A stretch of 64,000 nt of DNA from JABDIP01 sp965212545 (GTDB lineage: Bacteria > Pseudomonadota > Alphaproteobacteria > DSM-16000 > Inquilinaceae). The notes below the pieces were generated by a model. The model had not been told where the DNA came from. It did no database searches and worked only from the letters and a program-made list of their open reading frames with translations. Location: positions 94,356-158,355 of the forward strand of contig CBDBVB010000005.1 in assembly GCA_965212545.1 (NCBI GenBank), given 5' to 3'. The position numbers were made by a program, and so were the translations under genes. Of the stretch, positions 51,936 through 63,000 are shown in pieces; the stretch's first letter is position 1, and the number at the start of each line of letters is the position of its first letter.

Positions 51936-52586
51936 TCAATTGCCGCCGCCGGTCCTATCCACCGCAGCCCTTTCGACGGACGTGTACACCGGAAACTGCT
52001 CGCGGAGATAGACTGGAAGACGATCGATGGGCGGCGGGGCGCCCGCCAAAAGGCCCCGGCATACAGGCCACAGGTCCTGGATGTGGTCCGGGCGGGGTCG
52101 GGACCGGTCGTCGACGACGGCTCGCCCGCGGTTCGGGCCGAGGATGTAATCACCTCTTTTGAATTGGCCGTACCGAGTATAGACAACGGTTTGGCCCACA
52201 GGTTGGTCGCCTGGAACAGTATGGGTCAGTTCTTGGTGACCCTGCCCAGGAAACCTGCCACCCACGATCTGGTCGATCGCGCAGACCGCCCGGATGGCAT
52301 GGGCCAGACTCCACGGATAGGCGACGAACCATTTTCCGGCTTGCGTATCACCCCCGTATGTGATCATCGCCGTCGAGTCCGCGATCTTGTGGAAAATGTC
52401 CGATGCCTGCAGTACAGGCGCGATCGCCCGCACCAATTCAGGGGCGTTGTGTTCGTTTCCGCCGATATGAAGCTTCCATCCCTCGTCCGGGATGGGGATA
52501 TCAGCGCCGTCGTCATCAACCCAGCCCCACCACCCCTTCTTTTTGAAATACCCGCCGCGATCCGCATGGGGTCTCTGTATGACCAT
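51936..52586 (-). CDS. Stand-alone LanKC N-domain-like protein A (putative phosphothreonine-lyase-like fold)
   Basis: A 216-residue protein with no signal peptide. Its middle resembles the N-terminal region of class III lanthionine synthetases: GWKLHIGG (Lys38, His40), a helix with DIFHKIADS (Lys67), AGKWFVAYP (Lys85), and VVYTRYG (Arg138). In OspF/SpvC and LanKC/LanL lyases a KxH pair, a second lysine about 27-30 residues on, and phosphate-binding arginine/lysine residues carry out beta-elimination of phosphothreonine. These positions are matched in order and spacing; activity is inference. It is paralogous to gene B directly upstream. GGAGATAGGAAG precedes the ATG. No kinase, LanC-like cyclase or precursor peptide is nearby. 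Confidence 0.55.
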   Translation of the reverse strand: MVIQRPHADRGGYFKKKGWWGWVDDDGADIPIPDEGWKLHIGGNEHNAPELVRAIAPVLQASDIFHKIADSTAMITYGGDTQAGKWFVAYPWSLAHAIRAVCAIDQIVGGRFPGQGHQELTHTVPGDQPVGQTVVYTRYGQFKRGDYILGPNRGRAVVDDRSRPRPDHIQDLWPVCRGLLAGAPPPIDRLPVYLREQFPVYTSVERAAVDRTGGGN

Positions 52587-52737
52587 CTTCCTATCTCCAG
52601 TTTCAATTTTGAACCTGCCAAACTGCGCGATGGATCATCCAATCGACACGACCGGTGATCCAGGCACCGATCGGCGTCGCGCAACCGGAGCGATCACTGC
52701 AACGACAAGCGGAAACACGACCACCACGACCAGAAGA

Positions 52738-53373
52738 TCAGCGCCCGCGATGGGGGCGCATGAGCTCGCTTTCTTCCTCCGAGTAGACCGGGAACTGATC
52801 CGACCAGTCGGCCGGGAAACTGGCCCGGCCACGTTCTTCGAGTTCCGGCAATTGCCTGCTGAAGCGCTGCCAGGGATCGGGGATATGGCTCGGCTTCGCG
52901 ACGTTCCTGTTGTCCGGAACGATGCTGCCATTCGGGCCGAACAGCGCGCGATAACGGTTGCTGCCGTAGCGGGCGTAGACGACCGTATTGCCGACCGGAA
53001 GGTCATTCGGAACCCGAATGGTGAGATCTTCGCGGCTACATCCCGGGAACTGGCTCCGGATCACCTCGTCGATCTGGAGCACCACGGAGAAGGAATCAAT
53101 GATGCTGCAAGGGTAGGCACAGAACCATTTTCCGGCCTGCGCCCCGGTCTGGGTGGCGAAACCCTCGGTCTTGGGCAGCACTTTGTGAAGCACCTGCAAT
53201 CGCTGCAGCTCCGGCGCCACGACATCCAGGATACCCTGCGCCGTCTCCGGCGTGCCGCCGATATGCAGCTTCCAGCCCTCGTCAGTCAGGCGCTGCCCGC
53301 GAGGATCGCTGCTGAGCCACCAGAACCATCCGTCCATGAAGCCATATTGGCCATTTCGCCGCAGTCTCGGCAT
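52738..53373 (-). CDS. Stand-alone LanKC N-domain-like protein B, paralogue of A
   Basis: A 211-residue protein with the same layout as A: a Trp-rich start (GFMDGWFWWLSS), DEGWKLHIGG (Lys35, His37), VLHKVLPK (Lys64, again 27 residues after the His), QAGKWFCAYP (Lys82), VVYARYGSN (Arg135) and SIVPDNRN, matching the G-x-(L/I)-VPD segment that follows RYG in LanKC proteins. The two genes share perhaps a third of their residues, so the duplication is old. ATG 53373 is preceded by GAGGACGGGGA. The frame is open upstream to 53496. A hydrophobic stretch can be read in another frame across its stop (see rejected list). Confidence 0.55.
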   Translation of the reverse strand: MPRLRRNGQYGFMDGWFWWLSSDPRGQRLTDEGWKLHIGGTPETAQGILDVVAPELQRLQVLHKVLPKTEGFATQTGAQAGKWFCAYPCSIIDSFSVVLQIDEVIRSQFPGCSREDLTIRVPNDLPVGNTVVYARYGSNRYRALFGPNGSIVPDNRNVAKPSHIPDPWQRFSRQLPELEERGRASFPADWSDQFPVYSEEESELMRPHRGR

Positions 53374-53647
53374 TCCCCGTCCTCGCTCTGCAGACGCACG
53401 CCGAAGGCCGGTTTCCTCACCGTATCCAATCCGGGCGGGCGCCAAGGCGTCGTCAATCGGCGCGCTTGTAGGGCGCTGATGCAACAGGCCGGTCACGGCC
53501 CCCTAACAGGACTGCCCCGACCTTCGCCCGGCACGGAAGCCGAGCGGACTTCAGACTTGGGAATGGGGAGCGACGGTAAATGCCCCGCGCAATGGACGAA
53601 GCACGGAGACCGACAGGCTGCGCCAATTCACGCCGCCGACCGGCGCG

Positions 53648-54112
53648 CTACGGGCCCAGGATGCAGGTGTCCGCGCCCCGCCGCAGGGCGATCACCGGCT
53701 TGAGCGCCTGTCCCGCGCCGCAATGCCACCATCGGTCATAGCCGATCACCCGAAGCTCGATCAGCCGGTTGCGCCGGGTGATCCGCACATGCGCATCCTC
53801 AATGTCATCGGTATAGAGGCGGATTTCCAGCCAGTCCTCGCCGTCGACCCATTCCGAGAGCTCATGCGGGTAGGCGGAGGGCGACCGGCTGGCCTCGATC
53901 TCGCATCGTGGGGCACCGACATTCCGACGATACCGGAACGCATGGATCCGATCGTCACGGAGTTCGAAGACAAGCTGGTTGCTACCACCCGCTTCGTCCA
54001 TCGCCTTACACGAGACAACAGCGACATCGACCGATGCGGCGGCCGCGCCCGACTCCGCACTGAGAGCGGTCAGAAGGGCCGCGGTCAGGCCGAGGGGCCT
54101 GACTCGCCTCAC
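53648..54112 (-). CDS. Small exported protein of unknown function
   Basis: A 154-residue protein with a signal peptide (LGLTAALLTALSAESGAAAA) and four cysteines in the mature part (VVSCKAMDE, APRCEIEAS, WWHCGAGQ, DTCILGP), which could form two disulfides in the periplasm. No family recognised. It overlaps the preceding M16 gene (ATGA), so it belongs to the M16 operon and may assist or be processed by those proteins. Confidence 0.6.
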   Translation of the reverse strand: MRRVRPLGLTAALLTALSAESGAAAASVDVAVVSCKAMDEAGGSNQLVFELRDDRIHAFRYRRNVGAPRCEIEASRSPSAYPHELSEWVDGEDWLEIRLYTDDIEDAHVRITRRNRLIELRVIGYDRWWHCGAGQALKPVIALRRGADTCILGP

Positions 54113-55509
54113 CCGCCCAGACCGAGCTCCCGCGCCGCCAAGTCGGCGCCGTCGATCTCCCGGTCGGGCTGGAAACGACCCTCCGGCGCGCCGACGACCA
54201 CCACCGTCAGGGCGTCGACGTCGAACAGTTCGGCGGCAACCCGGTTGGCGTTGGCCAGGGTCACGGCCTCGACCTCTTCATTGCGCCGATCGAGGAAGTC
54301 GATGCCGAGATCCTCGATCTGCATACCGAGCAGAATCGACGCGATCCGGTCGGTCGAGGTGAAGCGCAGCGGGAAGGAGCCGGTCAAGAAGGTCTTGGCG
54401 TCCTCCAGTTCCTCTGCCGTGACCCCGGTCTGCGCCATGCGCTGCCACTCCTGGCGGATCAACTCCAGGGCCTGCACCACATTGGCGTTCGACAGCGAGC
54501 TGCTGGCCATCAGCAGGTCGGCATGGTCGAAATTCACCAGATAGCTGCCGATGCCATAGGTCAGGCCGCGCCGTTCGCGGACCTCGTCGGTCAGCCGCGA
54601 GGTGAAGCCGCCACCGCCCAGGATGTGGTTGACCACATAGGCGGTGTAAAAATCCGGGTCGCTACGGGCCATGCCCGGCTGCGCTAGCAGCATGACGCTC
54701 TGTGGTCCCTCGCGCTTGACCAGGATGCGCTCGCCGCCGGCCGCCGGGCCGACATCGTCCAGGCGCGGGCTCACTGTTCCGGCCGGCAGGGCGCCGAACA
54801 GCCGGTCGAGGATCGGCCCGAGTTCGGCCGCCGTCACATCGCCTGAGACGCCGACCAGCAGATTGGCGCGGTTGAACCGCTCGCCGACGAAGCCGCGCAG
54901 ATCCTCGGCGGTCAGGCCCGACAAGGTCTGGGCGGTTCCGCGCGATGGCCGGGCATAGGGATGGTCGCCGAATGCCAGTTCATAGAAGGCGCGCCGGCCC
55001 ATCCAACCCGGATCGGCCACACGCCGGCGGATATCAGCCAGCACGGCGGCCCGCATGCGCTCCACCGCGTCGGCATCGAAGCGCGGCTCGGTCAATGCCA
55101 GGCGAAGCAGGCCGAACGCCTCGTCGGCGTTGTCGGTAACCGTTTTCAGGCTGCCGTAAAAGCCGTCCACCGAGGCATCAAAGCCCATATCGATGGCGGC
55201 GTTGCTGAGACGCGCCTGGAAGGTGGCGCTGTCGAGATCGCCGGCGCCCTCATCGAGCAGGATCGATGCCAGGTTCGCCAGCCCCTCACTGCCCACAGGA
55301 TCGAGTTCGACGCCGCCGCGAAAGGCGAATTCGATGGCGATCACCGGCACCGCGTGGTTTTCGACCAGCCAGGCCTCGATTCCCATCGGGCTGACCACCC
55401 GCTGGACATCGACCGCGCGAGCCGGCGACGCGACAACCAGGGTGACGACAAGAAACGCCAGGGCCGGACCAGCCGGCAGGACCCGGAGCATGGATTGAAG
55501 GCGGCTCAT
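54109..55509 (-). CDS. M16 family protein, inactive (no zinc motif)
   Basis: A 466-residue exported pitrilysin-fold protein with a signal peptide (ALAFLVVTLVVASPARA). Where active members have HxxEH it reads LANLASILLDEGAG, so it cannot bind catalytic zinc; the rest (GGGGFTSRLTDEVRERRGLTYGIGSYL) is conserved. It is coupled by a 4-base overlap to the active partner gene. Such pairs work as heterodimers, the inactive one building half of the cleavage chamber, as in the mitochondrial processing peptidase and bacterial PqqL-like pairs. Confidence 0.9.
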   Translation of the reverse strand: MSRLQSMLRVLPAGPALAFLVVTLVVASPARAVDVQRVVSPMGIEAWLVENHAVPVIAIEFAFRGGVELDPVGSEGLANLASILLDEGAGDLDSATFQARLSNAAIDMGFDASVDGFYGSLKTVTDNADEAFGLLRLALTEPRFDADAVERMRAAVLADIRRRVADPGWMGRRAFYELAFGDHPYARPSRGTAQTLSGLTAEDLRGFVGERFNRANLLVGVSGDVTAAELGPILDRLFGALPAGTVSPRLDDVGPAAGGERILVKREGPQSVMLLAQPGMARSDPDFYTAYVVNHILGGGGFTSRLTDEVRERRGLTYGIGSYLVNFDHADLLMASSSLSNANVVQALELIRQEWQRMAQTGVTAEELEDAKTFLTGSFPLRFTSTDRIASILLGMQIEDLGIDFLDRRNEEVEAVTLANANRVAAELFDVDALTVVVVGAPEGRFQPDREIDGADLAARELGLGG

Positions 55510-56873
55510 TGGGTCAACTCCCGGGAGGGTTCGTCGCGCAGCAGGTAACCGGTGACCGAATTGTCACGGTCGAGCACGCTGCGGGCGACCTGCAGCACGT
55601 CGGCGGCGGTGACTTCGGCGATCCGGTCTGGCCAGGACTCGACCTCGACGATCGATCGGCCGGCGGTCAGGGACGATCCCAGCGCGCGGGCCGGACCGCT
55701 GACGCTGTCGCGGGCATAGATCGCGCCGGTGATCAGCCTCGCCTTGGCGTCCGCCACCTCCTGCTCGGTCACCCCATCCGCCAGCAGCGCACCGACAACC
55801 TCTTCGAAAGCGGCGTCCAGGGCCTCCATCTCGGTATCCGGAGCCGGCGAGATGTAGGCAACGAACCGGGTCCGATCGAAGTCATTGCCGGAATAGCCGG
55901 TGCCGGCCGCAACCGCGATCTGCTGGTCGACCACCAGCGAGCGGTACAGCCGACCAGTCGTGCCGCCCCCCAGCACCTCGCTCAGGACCTGAAGGGCATA
56001 GACCGTGTTGCCCTCGGCGGTGCGATAACTGGGCGCGCGGTAATACCGACTCCACGACGGTTGCTGGACATTCGGGTGGCGCAGGACGACCCGTCGTTCC
56101 GCTGCGTAATCGGGTTCCGTCGGCCGGACCCGCTCGGGCACCGGCTGGGCCGGTATGACACCGTAGTACCGTTCCGCCAGAGGCCTGAGTTCGGCGGCGT
56201 CGATATCGCCGGACACCACCAGGATCGCGTTGTTCGGCGCATACCATGTCCGATAGAACGCCAATGCGTCCTCCAGGCTCAACGCCGCCATCTCGTGTTC
56301 CCAACCGATGATCGGAATGCCGTAGGGATGGTTCTGAAACAGCGCCGCCATCATCTGCTCGCCCAGCCGGCTGTTCGGATTGTTGCCGATGCGCTGGCGC
56401 CGCTCCTCGATGATGACATCGCGTTCGGTCAAGACCTGCTCTTCGGTGAGGGTCAGGTTGACCATGCGATCGGCCTCCAGCTCCATGACCATCGGCAGCC
56501 GGTCGGCGGCGATGTTCTGGAAATAGCCGGTGAAATCCCAACTGGTGAACGCGTTGTCCTGCCCGCCATTGCGCGCGATGAGGCGATTGAACTCGCCCTC
56601 CGGCACATTGTCGGTGCCCTTGAACAAAAGGTGTTCCAGGAAATGCGCGATGCCGGATTGGCCGGGAGGCTCGTCGGCGGCGCCGACCTTGTACCAGACC
56701 ATGTGCGTCACGACCGGCGCACTGCGGTTGGTGACCACCACCACCTGCATCCCATTGTCGAGGGTGAAGGTCTCCGGCTCGTAGACTGCCGCCTTGGCGG
56801 GGTCGGGCAGGCCGAACAAAGCAACCGCGACGGCCACGGCCACGACGCCGAACAGATTTCGAATTTCGATCAC
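55506..56873 (-). CDS. M16 family zinc metallopeptidase, exported
   Basis: A ~455-residue active M16 protease. Signal peptide (LFGVVAVAVAVALFGLPDPAKA), then FTLDNGMQVVVVTNRSAPVV and the zinc motif HFLEH (77-81, GIAHFLEHLLFKGT), with the distal Glu in DVIIEERRQR. GWEHEMAALSLEDALAFYRTWYAPNNA is typical. I prefer GTG 56873, which places the signal peptide at the N-terminus; the frame is open to TTG 56918. Periplasmic peptide degradation with its inactive partner is the likely role. Confidence 0.9.
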   Translation of the reverse strand: MIEIRNLFGVVAVAVAVALFGLPDPAKAAVYEPETFTLDNGMQVVVVTNRSAPVVTHMVWYKVGAADEPPGQSGIAHFLEHLLFKGTDNVPEGEFNRLIARNGGQDNAFTSWDFTGYFQNIAADRLPMVMELEADRMVNLTLTEEQVLTERDVIIEERRQRIGNNPNSRLGEQMMAALFQNHPYGIPIIGWEHEMAALSLEDALAFYRTWYAPNNAILVVSGDIDAAELRPLAERYYGVIPAQPVPERVRPTEPDYAAERRVVLRHPNVQQPSWSRYYRAPSYRTAEGNTVYALQVLSEVLGGGTTGRLYRSLVVDQQIAVAAGTGYSGNDFDRTRFVAYISPAPDTEMEALDAAFEEVVGALLADGVTEQEVADAKARLITGAIYARDSVSGPARALGSSLTAGRSIVEVESWPDRIAEVTAADVLQVARSVLDRDNSVTGYLLRDEPSRELTQ

Positions 56874-56936
56874 TGACAAGAATCCTGTTGTGGGCAGTTT
56901 GATGCGACCGTTGCCCAAGAACTGGTGTCTGGACCC

Positions 56937-57521
56937 CTAATTGCCAATCAATCCTTCAAGCGGCGCTTTTTCGCGCGGCACGATGACCGGGACTTCGCCC
57001 TCGTTCAACGGCAGGCCGAGCGCCGCGTTGTTGGCCAGCCGGCGCATTTCGCCGACCGGTTCGACCACCTGGCCCAACTGTTCGGGCGTTTGCCAGAACA
57101 GCAGGCCGTCCGCGAACCCCTTGGAATCTTCGATTTCCTGGTCGGCCTCGCGATTGACCGTCTGGCGGATATTGGCCTGCGCGGAATCGCCGCCGCTGCT
57201 GGCCAGCAGTGCGGTTTCGCCGGGTGAGGCCGGACCGGCCGGCGTGTATTGGCCATTGAAGAAAAAGCCGGACTGGCGCCTGCCAAACAGAGCCGTTTCG
57301 GCCTGGTCGTCGGCTCTGCCCTCCTGCGGCCGCGGCGCGCCGGGGTTCGGGGGCGGCAGATCGAAGGAGGGCGGCAGTGTCAGCGGCGCGCGCGAGACGA
57401 CGGCGAACTCGTCCGGCACCGTCCGATCGAATCCGGCCATCGAGCGAATATCGGAGCAGCCCGGCAACAGAAGTGCGACCGCCACAAGACCGGTCAGCGA
57501 TATGCCTGTATGTCGAGTCAT
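56937..57521 (-). CDS. DUF3035 lipoprotein (BamF-like)
   Basis: A 194-residue lipoprotein: signal with lipobox LLLPGCSD (Cys22), then a Pro-rich segment (PPSFDLPPPNPGAPRPQ) typical of DUF3035, and a variable C-terminal part. DUF3035 proteins are restricted to Alphaproteobacteria and have been connected to the outer-membrane assembly complex as BamF; I give that name with caution. Start overlaps the lspA stop (ATGA); lspA would process this very lipoprotein. Confidence 0.8.
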   Translation of the reverse strand: MTRHTGISLTGLVAVALLLPGCSDIRSMAGFDRTVPDEFAVVSRAPLTLPPSFDLPPPNPGAPRPQEGRADDQAETALFGRRQSGFFFNGQYTPAGPASPGETALLASSGGDSAQANIRQTVNREADQEIEDSKGFADGLLFWQTPEQLGQVVEPVGEMRRLANNAALGLPLNEGEVPVIVPREKAPLEGLIGN

Positions 57522-58045
57522 GTCTTCTTCCGATCCTCGCTCTTCGCCTCGGTCGCTTGTCGCGGGCCGAACAGGCTATCGATCAGCAATAGTGCCACGC
57601 CGACGGTGATAGCACTGTCGGCGACATTGAATGCCGGCCAATGATAGCCGAACAGATGGAAGTCCAGGAAGTCCGCAACGGCGCCAAACCGCACACGATC
57701 GACGATATTGCCGATCGCGCCGCCGATCACCAAGCCGATCGCCAGGGTGGGAAGCCGGCGATCCACCTGACGCAGCCAGTTCACCAGGAACGCGGATATC
57801 GCCAGCGCCACGCCGGACAGGATCCAGCGGCCGGCCTCACCGCCCTCGCCGAACATCCCGAAACTGACGCCCGAATTCCAGACCATCACGATGTTGAAGA
57901 AGCCGGTCACCTCGATGTTCCTGGGCGGCTGCATGACAAAGTCCAGGATCAGCCACTTGCTGAACTGGTCGGCCACCACGATGCCGGCGGCGACTGCCAA
58001 TCCGAAGCGGATCGACCAACCGCCCCAGCGGTCCATGAGCGTCAT
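57518..58045 (-). CDS. lspA: Signal peptidase II (lipoprotein signal peptidase)
   Basis: A 175-residue four-helix aspartic protease. The catalytic pair lies in GNIVDRVRFGAVADFLDFH and FNVADSAITVG; DQFSKWLIL and VWNSGVSFGMF are further signatures. It removes signal peptides from prolipoproteins in the inner membrane. ATG 58045 lies one base from the ileS stop; ATG 58036 is an alternative. The order ileS-lspA-DUF3035-M16 is conserved in Alphaproteobacteria. Confidence 0.95.
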   Translation of the reverse strand: MTLMDRWGGWSIRFGLAVAAGIVVADQFSKWLILDFVMQPPRNIEVTGFFNIVMVWNSGVSFGMFGEGGEAGRWILSGVALAISAFLVNWLRQVDRRLPTLAIGLVIGGAIGNIVDRVRFGAVADFLDFHLFGYHWPAFNVADSAITVGVALLLIDSLFGPRQATEAKSEDRKKT

Positions 58046-58046
58046 C

Positions 58047-60914
<2,868 letters not shown>

Positions 60915-61192
60915 CGATACACCTCTCCGCTTCACCCGGCACCGGGACCGCCGCATCGCGGAGGTCCGGCGGACCGGAAAGCGCTCATGGACCGTCGGGT
61001 CCGTCTATCCTTGTGGAATCGGAAAGTGCCGCAAATGCGGCGATGACCCGGCCCCCGGTCAGAGGACCGGGGCGATAATTCGCCCCGAATGCGCCATTGA
61101 GCGCCGCAGAAACCACCGATTTTCCATAGCGGCGCGGATGTTAGCGGATCGGCCCCGGCGGTCAAGACCGGAAACAGGTGAATGGCTTGCAC
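60915..61192 (-). promoter_or_regulatory. Structured leader between ribF and ileS with overlapping hairpins
   Basis: On the transcribed (minus) strand this 278-base region can form GGGGCGA-ATTA-TCGCCCC, then CCCCGGTC-CTCT-GACCGGGG (plus-strand 61053-61072), which share bases and exclude each other, followed by GCCGC-ATTT-GCGGC (61029-61042) and GGTCC-GCC-GGACC close to the ileS start. The second stem may terminate ribF; overlap of the first two would also fit attenuation. No leader peptide or known riboswitch core is seen. Confidence 0.4.
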
Positions 61193-62137
61193 TCAATCCG
61201 TGACGGCCAGCGCCCGGCGGGCTTTTTCGGAATCGCGGTCCATCTGGGCGATCAGGGCATCGACGCTGTCGAACTTCATTTCAGGACGAAGCCATTCCAC
61301 CAACTGCACCCGAAGATGACGGCCATAAAGATCGCCGTCGAAATCGAACAAGTGTGCCTCCATCAGAGGGTCCTCGACCGCGTACATGGGACGGATACCG
61401 ACATTGGCGACACCGTCGCGCCACGCCGGTTCCGCGCCCTCGTCGACCGCAGCACGCACAGCGTATACGCCGAAAGCGGGGCGCAGATAGTCACCGAGGG
61501 TCAGATTGGCGGTCGGATAACCCAATTCGCGACCCCGCCTGTCGCCGGCTTCCACCCGTCCCTCGATCTCCCATGGGCGGCCGAGGATCTCGGCCGCTTC
61601 GCGAATCCGGCCCGCCTGCAGATGTTCCCGCGCGGCACTGGAGGAATACGTGCCGCCGGACTCGTCGGACGCCTGCGTAACCACGGTGACGCCAAAGCCA
61701 TGCCTGCGCCCATAGGACAGCAGCGACTCGGCATTGCCCTGGCGCCGGTACCCGAAACAGAAATCATAGCCGATGGCCACATGGTTGGCGCCCAGCCCGC
61801 CAAGCAACACCTCCTCGACGAACCAGTCCGCCGACCGCCGGGAGAACTCCAGTTCGAAATGCAGCACCATATGCAGATCGACCCCCAGCGCCTCCAGCAG
61901 CCGCGCCTTTATGCGGAACGGCGTCAGCCTGAACGGCTCATCGCCTGGCCGGAACACCGAACGCGGATGCGGTTCAAAGGAGAGCACGGCGAGAGGGGCC
62001 CTGGTGGCCTTGGCGACCGCCTGGGCATCGGCGATGACGATCTGGTGGCCGCGATGCACGCCGTCGAAATTGCCGACGGCGACGACCGAGCCCTTCAGCT
62101 CTGCCGGCAACTCGCTGTGGTGCCTGAATATCTGCAT
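61193..62137 (-). CDS. ribF: Bifunctional riboflavin kinase / FAD synthetase
   Basis: A 314-residue enzyme. N-terminal FMN adenylyltransferase domain: VVAVGNFDGVHRGHQ (the HxGH-like nucleotidyl site), LSFEPHPRSVF, GYDFCFGYRRQG, and SSSAAREHL. C-terminal riboflavin kinase domain: GYPTANL, FGVYAVR and MEAHLFDFDGDLYG. It makes FMN and FAD. Normal length. Located upstream of ileS as in many bacteria. Confidence 0.96.
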   Translation of the reverse strand: MQIFRHHSELPAELKGSVVAVGNFDGVHRGHQIVIADAQAVAKATRAPLAVLSFEPHPRSVFRPGDEPFRLTPFRIKARLLEALGVDLHMVLHFELEFSRRSADWFVEEVLLGGLGANHVAIGYDFCFGYRRQGNAESLLSYGRRHGFGVTVVTQASDESGGTYSSSAAREHLQAGRIREAAEILGRPWEIEGRVEAGDRRGRELGYPTANLTLGDYLRPAFGVYAVRAAVDEGAEPAWRDGVANVGIRPMYAVEDPLMEAHLFDFDGDLYGRHLRVQLVEWLRPEMKFDSVDALIAQMDRDSEKARRALAVTD

Positions 62138-62235
62138 GAACGCTGTCCCGACGGGCCCTGCCCTGGCGAAAATCGGGAGCGACTATAGTGAGGCGAAAGC
62201 CAGGCCGCCAGCGCGGCCCCTGCGTCAGATGGCAA

Positions 62236-62685
62236 TCAGGCGCGGTGCGGCACCATGACGGTGGCCTCGCCGTCGATCACCAACTGGTCACCGACGCAGC
62301 ACTGGGTCTGAAGGACCACGCGGCATTTTTCGGGAATGATCTCCAGCACAGTGACACGCGCGGTGACCGTATCGCCGGCCCGCACCGGTGCCTTGAAACG
62401 CAACGCCTGGCTGACATAGACGCAGCCCGGCCCCGGCAGCTTGGTTCCCAGCACTGCGGAAATGAAGCCGGCGCTCAGCATGCCATGGGAGATCCGCCCC
62501 TTGAACATGGTGTCCTTGGCGTATTCCTCGTCCAGATGCATCGGGTTGGTGTCACCGGAGACGCCGGAGAACATGATGATATCGGCATCGGTCAGCGTCT
62601 TGGAAAAGCTGGCGGACATACCGACAGACAGATCTTCGAGTCGATAGCCGGAATCGCGGTCGTCGTAGCGGCGAACGTTATCCAC
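62236..62685 (-). CDS. MaoC-family (R)-specific enoyl-CoA hydratase, PhaJ-like
   Basis: A 149-residue hot-dog-fold protein. Hydratase motif DADIIMFSGVSGDTNPMHLDEEYA (catalytic Asp and His) and FKGRISHGMLSAGFISAVLGTKLPGPG are characteristic of PhaJ/MaoC. PhaJ supplies (R)-3-hydroxyacyl-CoA from beta-oxidation for polyhydroxyalkanoate synthesis. A TTGC-N3-GCAA palindrome 48-64 bases before its start resembles the PhaR operator and strengthens this reading. Confidence 0.88.
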   Translation of the reverse strand: MDNVRRYDDRDSGYRLEDLSVGMSASFSKTLTDADIIMFSGVSGDTNPMHLDEEYAKDTMFKGRISHGMLSAGFISAVLGTKLPGPGCVYVSQALRFKAPVRAGDTVTARVTVLEIIPEKCRVVLQTQCCVGDQLVIDGEATVMVPHRA

Positions 62686-63000
62686 TGGTCAATCTCCCGG
62701 ATAGCCAAACCGCAAGAAGCGGCGCGCGACCTATATTGCAGCGCAATATTCGCAGCCATTCGGTTAACGGCAGGTAAACATATGGCAATGGCAATCCCTC
62801 GGACGGGAGGTCGAGTCTGGTCGCCCTGGATAACTAGCTGAAATTATTATCTTCACAGAGGAGGGTTCGGCATTCGGCGTTATTTTCGCAACACGAAGAG
62901 GCGTTCAGCAGCGCTGGTGCAATTCATGCTGCGGCGCCGAACAATTCTGAGATTCTGGCCTAAATGCTGCGCTGCTTATATCCGGGCAATGCCGTGGCCA
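62686..63000. other. Intergenic region upstream of the MaoC-like gene
   Basis: About 315 bases. It holds the PhaR-like palindrome described separately. The rest (62800-63000) has lower GC than its surroundings and contains the end region of the next gene's transcript; I see no ORF or RNA gene in it that I can support. Confidence 0.4.
62733..62749. promoter_or_regulatory. PhaR-like operator ATATTGC-AGC-GCAATAT
   Basis: A perfect 7-base inverted repeat with a 3-base spacer, 48-64 bases upstream of the MaoC/PhaJ-like start codon. PhaR repressors of polyhydroxybutyrate granule genes in Alphaproteobacteria bind TTGC-N3-GCAA-type palindromes. The match in sequence and in target gene is good; no phaR gene is in this window. 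Confidence 0.5.

Noticed and set aside
52635..52760. Short hydrophobic frame (LLVVVVVFPLVVAVIAPVARRR) overlapping the end of lyase-like gene B
   Set aside because: It could be a small membrane peptide or a lost C-terminal anchor, but it has no clear start or ribosome site, and paralogue A has no such segment.
51787..53647. Search for a lanthipeptide precursor near the LanKC-like genes
   Set aside because: No short ORF with a leader plus a Ser/Thr/Cys-rich core and a ribosome site was found in the gaps, so a RiPP cluster is not claimed.
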